The notes beneath the pieces are model-generated. The model saw only the letters and a program-made list of their open reading frames with translations. It did not search any database and was not told the origin of the DNA. Made by a program: the position numbers and the translations under genes. Of a DNA stretch of 15,376 nt, positions 1 through 8,700 are shown piece by piece. The stretch is from Deltaproteobacteria bacterium (GTDB taxonomy: Bacteria; Desulfobacterota; Desulfobacteria; Desulfobacterales; BuS5): NCBI GenBank assembly GCA_021157555.1, contig JAGGWL010000319.1, positions 1-15,376 of the forward strand. The letters run 5' to 3'. Each line of letters begins with the position of its first letter. The stretch's first letter is position 1.

Positions 1-2033
1 ATGTATTTCCACTTTTTTACAAAAATATCCGATATTTTGATTGATGGCAGAAGCGCAAGATAAGCCCGTTCAAGAGGCACCATTAGACTGATAATATCCA
101 AAGATGACAGCTTATTGATCTGCTTTAGTTCTTTATTAAATATTTTTGTAACACTTTTTAATGGTTTATGTACTGCCTGATTTAATTCTTTTCGGGAAAA
201 ATCATTATCCCTGTATGTTGAATCCAAAAGCAAAATTGATAATATTCGCAATCTTTCATATAACTCCAAATCTTTAATTCCGGAAGATATGATGCTGTCC
301 GCTTTTTTGGGCTGATCAATTATCTCAAAAAATATTTTTTTTTCGGCTATAAAAGGAGTGATTTTACTACAATTAACGGCCATTGCTTTTTGAATGTCAT
401 CTATAACAAGATGAAACTTACCCCTGTTAAAATTGATCTCTGCTGATATGAGAAAAGAGAGCGCATGTCGCTCTAAAACCTTATTGTCATATGGAGCCCT
501 CTTAATTGCTTCTTTTAAAATATTTTCAGCTTTTCTGAACGCATTTTTTTCATATAAAAGAGTAGCAAGCTCAAGGCATGGGGCAGAATCATCAGGCAAG
601 GCTTCTATAACAAGATTAAGGGCTTTTTCAACCTTTGTTTTGGCTGACCGGGATGTGCGCTTCAGTTGTACAAGAATTTCATATCCTTTTATATTGCAAG
701 GGTCAAGCTGCACGGCTTTGGCAGCCATATCAATTAATATCATTTCATCGTTTCGGATATTGGAAGCTTCAATCCCCAGAGAAGCAGCATATTGCTTTAT
801 GGAGTTTACATTTGATGTTATATAAATATTTTCATTATAGATTTTGTTTACTGTAAGTATAAGGACCATGGAATGAGCTATTTTTCTGTCCTGCTCATCA
901 AAAAATTCATTCTTTAAAATTTTGATATATTCAAATGCGCCTGCCCAGGGTCTTTCTGAATATAGTAAGTTAATTTTACAATTTAACTGATTAGTCTCTT
1001 CAGGCGTCAAAAGTTGTTTTACAAGAACATTAAACCTGTCATCATCAAACGGATTATATCCGAATCTGGTATCTTTGTTTTTTTTCCATATAAACTGTAT
1101 TAATAAGATTCTTACAACTTGCGGCGACTCAGGATATAGTTTGTCAGAAATAGTGCGGATTAACCTTGCTGTTCGATCCAGGCTGTTTAAATCAGACTTT
1201 TTGATAAAATCTTCTATGATTTTCTCATTGTTTACAGGAGTCTCCCAGAGACATTGAGGAAGGGGAACTGATTTTTTTTTGGAATCACATGCCATATTGG
1301 TGCTGGCAATAGAACATAAACTTTTCACTATGGAAATAAGCGGAAAATCATCAGAAATTAACGAAAATGCTTTAAGCATATCAGCATCATTATCGTTATA
1401 AAAAGAAACCATGGCACGGCAAAAAAGCCTGATATTGGCAAATGGAGAAGATCTTGGTATGGGACGCAGCACACTTAGAGCATCTTCCCACAACCCATCG
1501 TTCATTAATAAAATTCCCTTATAAGCTGTATCCACGTCTCGCTTTAAAGGAGAAGCTTCATTGAGATCATTTATGAAATCCGGATACTGACCTGTAAAAA
1601 TTCGATTTGCAAAAATTTTTTCCGTTTCAGGTGAAATTTTATGTACAGCAATATATTTATTATAAGCATTTACAGCCTCTTTGTTTGAACTGGCGGATAC
1701 ATATAATGTAATATCGGTGTCAGAAAGTTTATCTACTTTCGGAAAATATTCGTTCGTCTGTTTTTTTATTGCTTCAGCTTCACGTATCATACCTTTTTTA
1801 CGTAACTGCGATTCTCTTAAAAGGTAAGCGCGAAAAATATAAATATTTATTTGATCAGCAGAACCGCCTTTTTTTAAAGCCAACTTAAAACAATTTAAAG
1901 CTTCTCTGGAATTTTTGTTTATAAAAAACTGGTTTCCCTGTGAAATAAGCTGATTCGAATTTAATTTTGTAAATTGCAGTTGAACTTTTTTATTTTTATT
2001 ACGTTGATTTTTTTTTTTTTTTTTTTTAACCAT
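1..2033 (-). CDS. TPR-repeat protein, 3' end beyond the left edge
   Basis: An uninterrupted minus-strand frame runs from ATG at 2033-2031 to the window edge (677 codons plus two bases, no stop). The product begins MVKKKKKKNQ and is rich in Lys, Asn, Ile and Leu. Helical repeats of TPR character appear at about residues 29-70 (LISQGNQFF...EALNCFKLALKKG), 169-197 (TAYKGILLMNDGLWEDALSVL) and again late in the protein (CLELATLLYEKNAFRKAENI). No signal peptide or membrane segment is evident, so a cytoplasmic scaffold or protein-interaction role is likely but unproven. The start has no clear Shine-Dalgarno. It was chosen because it is the only upstream ATG and the next in-frame one is about 80 codons further on. 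A run of 20 A on the coding strand encodes six Lys and part of Asn right after the start, so gain or loss of one base would abolish the frame. It follows the DUF2333 gene after about 83 bp. I do not recognise the specific family. Confidence 0.8.
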   Translation of the reverse strand, partial: MVKKKKKKNQRNKNKKVQLQFTKLNSNQLISQGNQFFINKNSREALNCFKLALKKGGSADQINIYIFRAYLLRESQLRKKGMIREAEAIKKQTNEYFPKVDKLSDTDITLYVSASSNKEAVNAYNKYIAVHKISPETEKIFANRIFTGQYPDFINDLNEASPLKRDVDTAYKGILLMNDGLWEDALSVLRPIPRSSPFANIRLFCRAMVSFYNDNDADMLKAFSLISDDFPLISIVKSLCSIASTNMACDSKKKSVPLPQCLWETPVNNEKIIEDFIKKSDLNSLDRTARLIRTISDKLYPESPQVVRILLIQFIWKKNKDTRFGYNPFDDDRFNVLVKQLLTPEETNQLNCKINLLYSERPWAGAFEYIKILKNEFFDEQDRKIAHSMVLILTVNKIYNENIYITSNVNSIKQYAASLGIEASNIRNDEMILIDMAAKAVQLDPCNIKGYEILVQLKRTSRSAKTKVEKALNLVIEALPDDSAPCLELATLLYEKNAFRKAENILKEAIKRAPYDNKVLERHALSFLISAEINFNRGKFHLVIDDIQKAMAVNCSKITPFIAEKKIFFEIIDQPKKADSIISSGIKDLELYERLRILSILLLDSTYRDNDFSRKELNQAVHKPLKSVTKIFNKELKQINKLSSLDIISLMVPLERAYLALLPSIKISDIFVKKWKY
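2008..2027. repeat. 20-base homopolymer (T on +, A on coding strand)
   Basis: Twenty consecutive T on the plus strand lie two codons downstream of the start of the minus-strand TPR gene. Tracts of this length in a coding region are prone to polymerase slippage in replication, in transcription and in sequencing. Confidence 0.95.
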
Positions 2034-2089
2034 TGTGTTATTATATTATTTTATCGTTCAAGATATAGGAAAAATTATTAATAAAGTAG

Positions 2090-2112
2090 GGGCAATCCCC
2101 CTGTGATCGCCC
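2090..2112 (-). terminator. Hairpin after DUF2333 gene, possible terminator or attenuator
   Basis: Four bases after the DUF2333 stop, the minus strand can form an 8-bp stem, GGGCGATC with GATTGCCC (one G-U pair), around a 7-base loop. The following bases are AT-rich with a TTTTT run about 15-20 bases later, not directly abutting the stem. It may therefore be a weak terminator or an attenuator before the TPR gene. Confidence 0.35.
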
Positions 2113-2116
2113 GCAT

Positions 2117-3163
2117 TTAAGTAGATAATATTTTAATAAGCACCCCGATATAAAAACGGGCATGACTGATTGGAGCCGCCATATTAGCACGATGGTTGGC
2201 CAGAATTCCATCCATATCGCCGTTTATAATTATCCATGGTGAGATATTTGCCGCTGTTTCACACATTTCATGAGCATGATGAAGAACTTCCATACCGTTG
2301 CGTGATTCTATGATTATATGAAAATCCTTTTCAATAGCTTCCAGCATAATCACCATGGCGCTTGCAACACCTTTGGCATAAAAAAAATAGTCATCAGCAT
2401 GAAAAAAGCTTACATTGGTTCCTTCATCCTCCTTTCTTTTTATCAAATTTTCATCACAACTTCCCAACAGATCTTCATACGTCATCAGGAGGGGGAGCAG
2501 ATTGTCCGCTCTGGTATAAAAAAAAGCCCTGCTATTTTCCAGTTCATCTCTATAAGCTTTTAACTCTTTAAGACCGGCACGATACTTTGATTCAGGGGAC
2601 GGAAACCAGTATTTGTCCGATTTTATCATAAACCAGTTCATGGCATGTTCAAGGTGAGGATTGAAAGAAGCGCTGGAGCCGGTACGGGATATTCTTTCAG
2701 TTAGGAGCACAACTGTCCTGCGTGTAATCTCAAGGACTCCAAGCTGAAAATTGTTAACATTATCTGTAACATTTATTATATCATTCGACCTCCAGCCCCA
2801 AAAGCGTTCAGTAAGTTCATATTCAAGCGGTTTTATAGTGGCAGAAACAAAAGCAACACCTTTAACCTCCGGCGATGATTTAAAAACCTCCATGGATTTA
2901 TCTTCAGTAACCTGCTTGGAAAACTTATCTATATGCTGTATCGGGGTTGAATGCTCTGTTAAGTCTTGCTTTGTAACATTTAATTGTTGATCTGATTTTA
3001 AATTGTTATATAAAATAGGGCTATCAGATGTTTTGTATGTTTGAATTTGAGGCTTATATATATTCTTGTCAAAAAAACCTGATGCAGCAACAAAAATCCA
3101 TAGTACTGCAATTGTTAATAAAATAATAAGCGTAATTCCTGGAACACTTTTCAATTTTTCCAT
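2117..3163 (-). CDS. DUF2333 family membrane-anchored protein
   Basis: A 348-residue protein. The frame is open for 32 more codons upstream, but the start chosen is ATG at 3163, giving MEKLKSVPG, because AGGAGA sits six bases before it. The N-terminus has one hydrophobic helix (about residues 10-27, ITLIILLTIAVLWIFVAA), which suggests an inner-membrane anchor with the rest in the periplasm. The body carries features I associate with DUF2333: ELTERFWGWRSNDI, a conserved helix with GVLEITRRTVVLLTERI, the segment AMNWFMIKSDKYWFPSPE, and a C-terminus ending in ANMAAPISHARFY. The biochemical role of DUF2333 is not known to me. It lies about 280 bp downstream of selB on the same strand with its own intergenic region, so co-transcription is uncertain. 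Confidence 0.8.
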   Translation of the reverse strand: MEKLKSVPGITLIILLTIAVLWIFVAASGFFDKNIYKPQIQTYKTSDSPILYNNLKSDQQLNVTKQDLTEHSTPIQHIDKFSKQVTEDKSMEVFKSSPEVKGVAFVSATIKPLEYELTERFWGWRSNDIINVTDNVNNFQLGVLEITRRTVVLLTERISRTGSSASFNPHLEHAMNWFMIKSDKYWFPSPESKYRAGLKELKAYRDELENSRAFFYTRADNLLPLLMTYEDLLGSCDENLIKRKEDEGTNVSFFHADDYFFYAKGVASAMVIMLEAIEKDFHIIIESRNGMEVLHHAHEMCETAANISPWIIINGDMDGILANHRANMAAPISHARFYIGVLIKILST

Positions 3164-3409
3164 AACATTTCTCCTGACGATGTTAGGGACGTAGAAAAAA
3201 ATAATCATCCCAATTAGCATCCCCGCTTCAGGCTGCTTTTGCCCGATCCCAAATTTCAAAAATCTTGAAATAGTTCACTATTACTGCGCCTTTTAAAATT
3301 TACGATCGACCAAAATCAACCCAAATCCGGGCGCTTCTTGGAACGATTATTTTTTTCCGCGCCCCTTAGATGGCTAAATAAAAATCATAAAAATTTTTTA
3401 AGTTCAAGA

Positions 3410-3424
3410 AAAACTATCAGTTTT
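3410..3424 (-). terminator. AT-rich hairpin after selB, weak terminator candidate
   Basis: On the minus strand, 15 bases after the selB stop, AAAACT-GAT-AGTTTT forms a 6-bp stem with a 3-base loop and its 3' arm ends in T residues. The stem is short and AT-rich, so termination strength would be modest. Confidence 0.3.
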
Positions 3425-3439
3425 CGTTCTCGTTCCTTA

Positions 3440-5350
3440 CTATTTATTCCTGAGTTTGCGTATATCTCCAATACGGATGGTAAGATTAATTGAATCAAAA
3501 TATTCAATTAACGGAATCAGATATTTTCTTGATACACCTGCTATATCCTTAAAATTCGGGGTGGTCAGCTCCATGTTTGCATCAAAAAAATCTATCAGCC
3601 TTTTTTTTAACATATCTACAGCATCCCGGTCAAAATAAAGATCATCCTTTGCCTTGATTATCATATTTTCTTCAATCAAAAGCATAAGGACATCTTTAGC
3701 GGACTGAACATCAATCTTGAGCTGATCCGGAATATCTCTAAAATATGGCGGCTTAAGACCTGTTTTTTTATATATTTCAAGTATCTTTTTTTTGAGTTCA
3801 GCCTGATCAGCGCCCAGAGAAATGGAATGACCGGACAGACGCACAGTATCATCTTCAGATATTATTTCATCCTTTTTTTCCATTTGTATAATAATCAGGT
3901 TAAAAAGTTTTGAGCCCATTATTAATGGAAATTTGGTCTTTAGCTCCTCTTTGGACATACCGGTTTTAAGTAAATTTATTTTATGGTAATTTTCTAAAAC
4001 CTGAAGGATTTCATTTTTAATCTTTTCAAAAGTATTATTGTGAATATAAAGCCGATTATCCTTGTCTGTACAGATTAATATTCTTTTTGATAAAAGACCG
4101 GATATAATACTCTGAAGCTGCTTGTCCGCAAGGTTGGTCATAATTCTTAAATCAGCGTAATTAACGCCCTTGTGGCTGGATTGATTCACACAATATTCAA
4201 CAATTTCCTCAGGTGTATTATTCATAAGGCCATTCAGACCTTTTATGACTTCAGGTTTAAAACCTTTATGCTTTTTGGGAATCGGGTTTAAAACTCGCCC
4301 ACCGCCAATAGTTCTGATTGGAGAATAACTTCTAATAACAAACCTGTCGTCCTTTACAACAGTAACAGGCGAATCAAGACGTATCTGCACAACAGATGTT
4401 TCTCCGGGAGCAATTTCATCCTTTTCAAGTAACGCTATAATGCCGAGTATTTCGCTGGTACCAGCATGGAACCTGACCCTGGTACGATTTTTCATAGGTT
4501 TCTTGTTGATGGTCAAAAATTGCAGCGATACATCTATCATATAGCTCGATTTCATTTCACCAGGTTTCCCAAGCATTTCGCCTCTATTGATAGATGTCTT
4601 TTCAAGCCCTTTAAAATTTATAGCAGTACGCATACCTGCTTCAGCAGTGTTTACGGTTTTGTTATGCACCTGAATTCCGCGAACATTGGAACTAACCATA
4701 GATGGATATATTTGTACAGCGTCACCCACACTTACATGGCCGGAAATAAGGGTCCCGGTAATTACTGTTCCAAAACCCTTCATTGAAAAAACCCTGTCTA
4801 CGGGGAGTCTGAAAAGACCTGAAATAGAACGTTCCGGAATTAAAGAGCTTAAATCTTCAAGTGTTTTTATAAATTCCTGGATACCCTGACCGGTTACTGC
4901 TGAAACCGGTACCATTGGAGTGCCTTCCAGAAATGTTCCTTTTAAAAAATCAGCAGTATCCTCTTTAACCAGTTCCAGCCATTCTTCATCTACAAGATCA
5001 ACTTTGTTGAGAACAATAAAACCGTATTTTATGTCCAGCAAAGAACAGATTTCCAGGTGTTCTCTTGTTTGGGGCATAACCCCTTCATCGGCCGCTATCA
5101 CCATCACGACAATATCTATTCCGGTTGCACCAGCGACCATGTTTTTTATAAATTTTTCATGCCCTGGCACATCAACAACACCTACATGCTGGCCTCCAGG
5201 AAGCTCCAGAGAAGCAAATCCCAGCTCAATAGTTATTCCTCGCAGCTTTTCTTCTTTTAAACGATCTGTATCTGTGCCTGTAACAGCCTTAATCAGGGAA
5301 GTTTTACCATGATCTATATGCCCGGCTGTGCCAAGGATAATCTGTTTCAC
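3440..5350 (-). CDS. selB: Selenocysteine-specific translation elongation factor SelB
   Basis: A 636-residue translational GTPase that delivers Sec-tRNA(Sec) to UGA codons followed by a SECIS element. The G motifs are intact: GHIDHGKT (10-17), RGITIELGFA (37-46), DVPGH (60-64) and NKVD (115-118). The RGITIELGFA switch region and the DTDRLKEEK segment before it are SelB-like rather than EF-Tu-like. After the GTPase come the beta-barrel domains (about 180-370), then about 260 residues of winged-helix character, the SECIS-binding part. Length matches the usual 610-640 residues. The start is GTG (5350-5348), with AAGGA about 10 bases upstream. It follows the 55-residue membrane protein gene by 13 bp, so the two are probably one transcript. 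Its presence implies the organism makes selenoproteins. selA, selC and selD are not in the window. Confidence 0.97.
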   Translation of the reverse strand: MKQIILGTAGHIDHGKTSLIKAVTGTDTDRLKEEKLRGITIELGFASLELPGGQHVGVVDVPGHEKFIKNMVAGATGIDIVVMVIAADEGVMPQTREHLEICSLLDIKYGFIVLNKVDLVDEEWLELVKEDTADFLKGTFLEGTPMVPVSAVTGQGIQEFIKTLEDLSSLIPERSISGLFRLPVDRVFSMKGFGTVITGTLISGHVSVGDAVQIYPSMVSSNVRGIQVHNKTVNTAEAGMRTAINFKGLEKTSINRGEMLGKPGEMKSSYMIDVSLQFLTINKKPMKNRTRVRFHAGTSEILGIIALLEKDEIAPGETSVVQIRLDSPVTVVKDDRFVIRSYSPIRTIGGGRVLNPIPKKHKGFKPEVIKGLNGLMNNTPEEIVEYCVNQSSHKGVNYADLRIMTNLADKQLQSIISGLLSKRILICTDKDNRLYIHNNTFEKIKNEILQVLENYHKINLLKTGMSKEELKTKFPLIMGSKLFNLIIIQMEKKDEIISEDDTVRLSGHSISLGADQAELKKKILEIYKKTGLKPPYFRDIPDQLKIDVQSAKDVLMLLIEENMIIKAKDDLYFDRDAVDMLKKRLIDFFDANMELTTPNFKDIAGVSRKYLIPLIEYFDSINLTIRIGDIRKLRNK

Positions 5351-5363
5351 TTATAAACGTTCC

Positions 5364-5531
5364 TTACTTTTTGTGGCGTAAATATTCTGAAAAATAAGAA
5401 AGACCAACAAGAATAATGCCGATTCCTGCAACATATAACTTGTTTGCATTTGGATAAAAAAAATGAGTCAGCGCTACTGCCATAGCAATTCCAAGTATTG
5501 CTCTAATTATAAAAATCTGAAAACGAGTCAC
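5364..5531 (-). CDS. Small two-helix membrane protein upstream of selB
   Basis: A 55-residue ORF from GTG (5531-5529) to TAA, with AGGA eight bases before the start. The product has two hydrophobic stretches, about residues 5-22 (QIFIIRAILGIAMAVALT) and 33-48 (YVAGIGIILVGLSYF), and a basic tail (EYLRHKK). That pattern fits a small inner-membrane hairpin protein. It sits directly behind a good promoter and 13 bp before selB, which argues that it is real. No function is recognised. An alternative is that this stretch is only the selB leader. Confidence 0.6.
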   Translation of the reverse strand: MTRFQIFIIRAILGIAMAVALTHFFYPNANKLYVAGIGIILVGLSYFSEYLRHKK

Positions 5532-5575
5532 AAGAAGAATCCTAAATTATAAATTTATCTATCAATACAATTATT

Positions 5576-5602
5576 ATTATAGCAGAAGACAAATTCGGTC
5601 AA
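5576..5602 (-). promoter_or_regulatory. Probable sigma-70 promoter for the small ORF-selB unit
   Basis: On the minus strand there is TTGACC (5602-5597), a 15-base spacer, then TATAAT (5581-5576) preceded by TGC, an extended -10. The spacing is short, but the extended -10 compensates. Transcription would begin near 5569, about 38 bases before the GTG of the 55-residue ORF. Confidence 0.5.
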
Positions 5603-5719
5603 TAACTAGTTTTTGTGGGATGTAATATAAAACAGTTGTAAAAAATGCTGGAACATAGAATCCTAAAGAACGTGGACAAAATAACTTCCCCAAGTAAGCG
5701 CAATGTTTTGTTGTCCCCG

Positions 5720-8700
5720 TCAGGGCATGGCAGTTGATGAAAAATTAAAAACAGCATTCTGCTTTTGGCAATGTGTCAATAATTGTTTAAAACAGCTATT
5801 TTTCTCTAATATAGATTCTGAGTCGGGTATAATAGAAAAAAAGGCATTGCTTCCAATGAGAATCAATTTTGTTTTTGCCCTGGTCATTGCTACATTAAGA
5901 CGGTTGGGACTGTTTAGAAACTCACTGAGCAGATGATCCGGGTCGGAAGATGTTATTCCAAAAATAATAATCTCCCGTTCCGCCCCCTGAACCCGTTCAA
6001 TGGTATCCACAAGAGGAAGCTGTATATCTTTCGGCATTTTATCACCAAGTCTTTTGATGATGGCATTATTTTGGGCTCTGTGGGGCGAAATCAAAGCCAT
6101 TTGATCAGGTAATATTTTATAGTCTATCATTAATCTGTTGGCCAGTGCGGCCATAAGCTCTGCTTCCATATCCGATTTCTGGGAACATCCCTGGTGGTCA
6201 GTCAATACCAGTACAACCGGTTTTGCAGGGTCAAGGATCTTGTCATATTTATGTGTTAATTCAGGATTTGTAGTGACCTTATGTAAAGGCTTATCCAGGG
6301 CAAGCCTGGCATGGGCATTGGCAGTCGCCGGGTCCAGCATGTTTTTATACCATGTTCTGCCGGGGAATGCGCAGATTTCCTTATTCATGCGATAGGTAAT
6401 ATTAAGAGTTTCCTGGTGTAACTTTGGATATATGCCCAGCAAATTTGCCATAATGGATTGATTTAAAAGCAGACCGGCCGGTTCCCTATTATATTCCCCG
6501 TAATCTCCCAGCACGATGGGCGGTAGCTGATTGACATCCCCCAGAAACAAAAAATTGCCTTTGCTGTAAATCAGGCTCAGCAGAGCCTGGGGCACCGGCA
6601 CCTGGGAGGCTTCATCGAAAATAATCCAGTCAAGGGCCGGGGGAAATTCTTTGTTTTTGCTGTTAAAAAGATTATAAAAGCCATATCCTGTGGCACCCAG
6701 AATCAGCCAGGGTCTGGCCAGGACATCATCTGCATCACCCTGGAATTCCACCTCCATGCCTTTGCTGCTTTTTTTATCTATTTTTTCAGACTGCCTGCCC
6801 TGCCCCCATTTTATGCAATGGCCCGGAAAAATGCCCGGCAAATATCGGTTTACAAGCGCGGTTACCTTTTTCAATACTGTATCAATGGCTTGATGGGTCA
6901 GAGCGCTCACACCGATGCGAAGGGGCCTTTTATCTTCATGGGCCTGCATGATCAAGGCAATTAACGTCCAGCCCAGCAGATGGGTTTTGCCTGTTCCGGG
7001 AGGGCCTTGTATCATACTTGTCCGATATTGGAAAGGCAGAGCCAAAGCATTTTGCTGGGAAGGATTCAGCCCTGTATTATTGCGGGTCAGCCATTTTTTC
7101 AGCCAGGACAGTAAATCAGAAGATTGTCGGGTCAAAGATTCTCCTGCGAGCAGTTGCTGCAAAGAATGTGGCTGGCCTTCTGCAGAACGATGGGCTGCAA
7201 AAAGAGTGGTTGCAACATGGGTCAGTTTTGCCTGGTTCCAGTCGCTGATATCCTCTTCTATGGAGTATAAAAGATTTTTACTTAAATGCATTTTCCCGGA
7301 TCTGGAAAGAAGTGATATTTCTCCTGCCTCCATATCATATTCAGCCATGATAACAGGAAAACCACTTTGAATATCAAAAATACCATGGGGTGCAAGCTTG
7401 AGAAAGTCTCCTTTACGAAATTTTGAGGGGCAGGTTTCCCTGGAGGTTTTTAAGATATAAAGAAAACGTCCTTCATGATCCAGCCTTGTATGAGCAAAAC
7501 TTAAATATCCAATGGCCCTGAATCGCAGCATCCTTTCCTGGAGTGTCAGCTCCTGGAGAGTTAATATATCGTTCTCCTGTAATCGTTGCTCCTCTTTGAT
7601 AAATCCCAGATACGGCAAAACTCTGGAGTCTTTTTCCAGGCTTGCATCCCATTCCCGTACCCATTGACTTTCCAGATAAAGAGATGCCTTTGCATATAGT
7701 TCAACCATAATGGAGAGGCTTGCTTTAACCCCTGCTAATTTTAAGTCATCCGTCCCATGATGATGGAACAGGGTTTCGGGATGGTCAACTTCAACATTGC
7801 ACCCAAACAGATGACCAAGGGTAAACAAAGAAACAACTCCAGGGACGGGCATGTAAAAATGAGCCTTAAAAATTCTTCGCAGATCTGTCCACGGGCTGGG
7901 CTGGGTCTGCCATAAAAACCTGGGTTCCTTTCCTTGTTCGGCCTCTCCCCATTGAAGAATATCCAGCCGGGATCCCGAACCAAAATGGAAAATATGGGGA
8001 GCTTTTCCATTAAATATGCTCTTTTCCCATAAAGTTGAAAGCAGGCCGACAAATTTCTGCCATGTTTCTCTTTGTTCCTGATCGTTTTTCATTATCCAGA
8101 CATGGGATTCAATTGGAGTACCCAAAGGATCAACTTGATCTATCACCTGCAATCCAAGAGCGCATGGAAGTCCGGTCAAAAGGTCTTTTTTCATATGTAT
8201 GAAAAAGATCCTGGAAATATTAGAAGGAAAAAGCCGGGTATACTTTTTTTTCAGAAAGATCCTGTTTTCTAAAAAAGCTGCGCAACGCCCTGAAAGATGT
8301 TTTTTTTGTTCTAAAGTAAAGCCTGTTTCACTGACTTCGGAATTTTCAGCTCTATGATTTTTTTTGTCATCAAAAGGTGCTTTTTCAAGGGCTGCGTGAG
8401 TTTGGGCTATGGTAGCGCATCCCATTTTACGTAATTTTAATAATTCCCCCAGGGTTAATCCTGGCAAAAATTGTATATCTTCATTTACAAGGGCATTCTG
8501 ATAGCAGACCGAATACCACTTACAGGATACACAATGGGATTGGAGCCTGTGATCTGCTGCAGATGCCGGTTGGGATAAAAAAGATTGAATGGTTTTAAAA
8601 AGCATGGGAAAAGCAGCCAGATAAGCTTTAAGATCAAACCTGTACTTTTCATATTGTCTGTTTTTTACAGATGGGCGAGTGAATAAAACCCCAGTCTTTG

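Noticed and set aside
433..825. 130-codon plus-strand ORF
   Set aside because: It lies opposite the minus-strand TPR gene, which has continuous protein-like coding and repeat motifs. The plus frame is an antisense shadow.
3164..3259. 32-codon N-terminal extension of the DUF2333 protein
   Set aside because: The upstream ATG lacks a Shine-Dalgarno, whereas ATG 3163 has AGGAGA at good spacing and puts the membrane helix near the N-terminus.
3327..3364. GGGCGC ... GCGCCC inverted repeat upstream of the DUF2333 gene
   Set aside because: The loop is about 25 bases and no T run follows, so I cannot support a terminator or operator.
4466..5312. Overlapping plus-strand ORFs of 67-130 codons
   Set aside because: They are antisense to the conserved GTPase and beta-barrel domains of selB and have repetitive Ser/Thr-rich translations typical of shadows.
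5532..5719. Search for tRNA-Sec or another selenium gene next to selB
   Set aside because: No cloverleaf-like arms or long variable arm were seen. Only the promoter and the end of the giant gene are evident.
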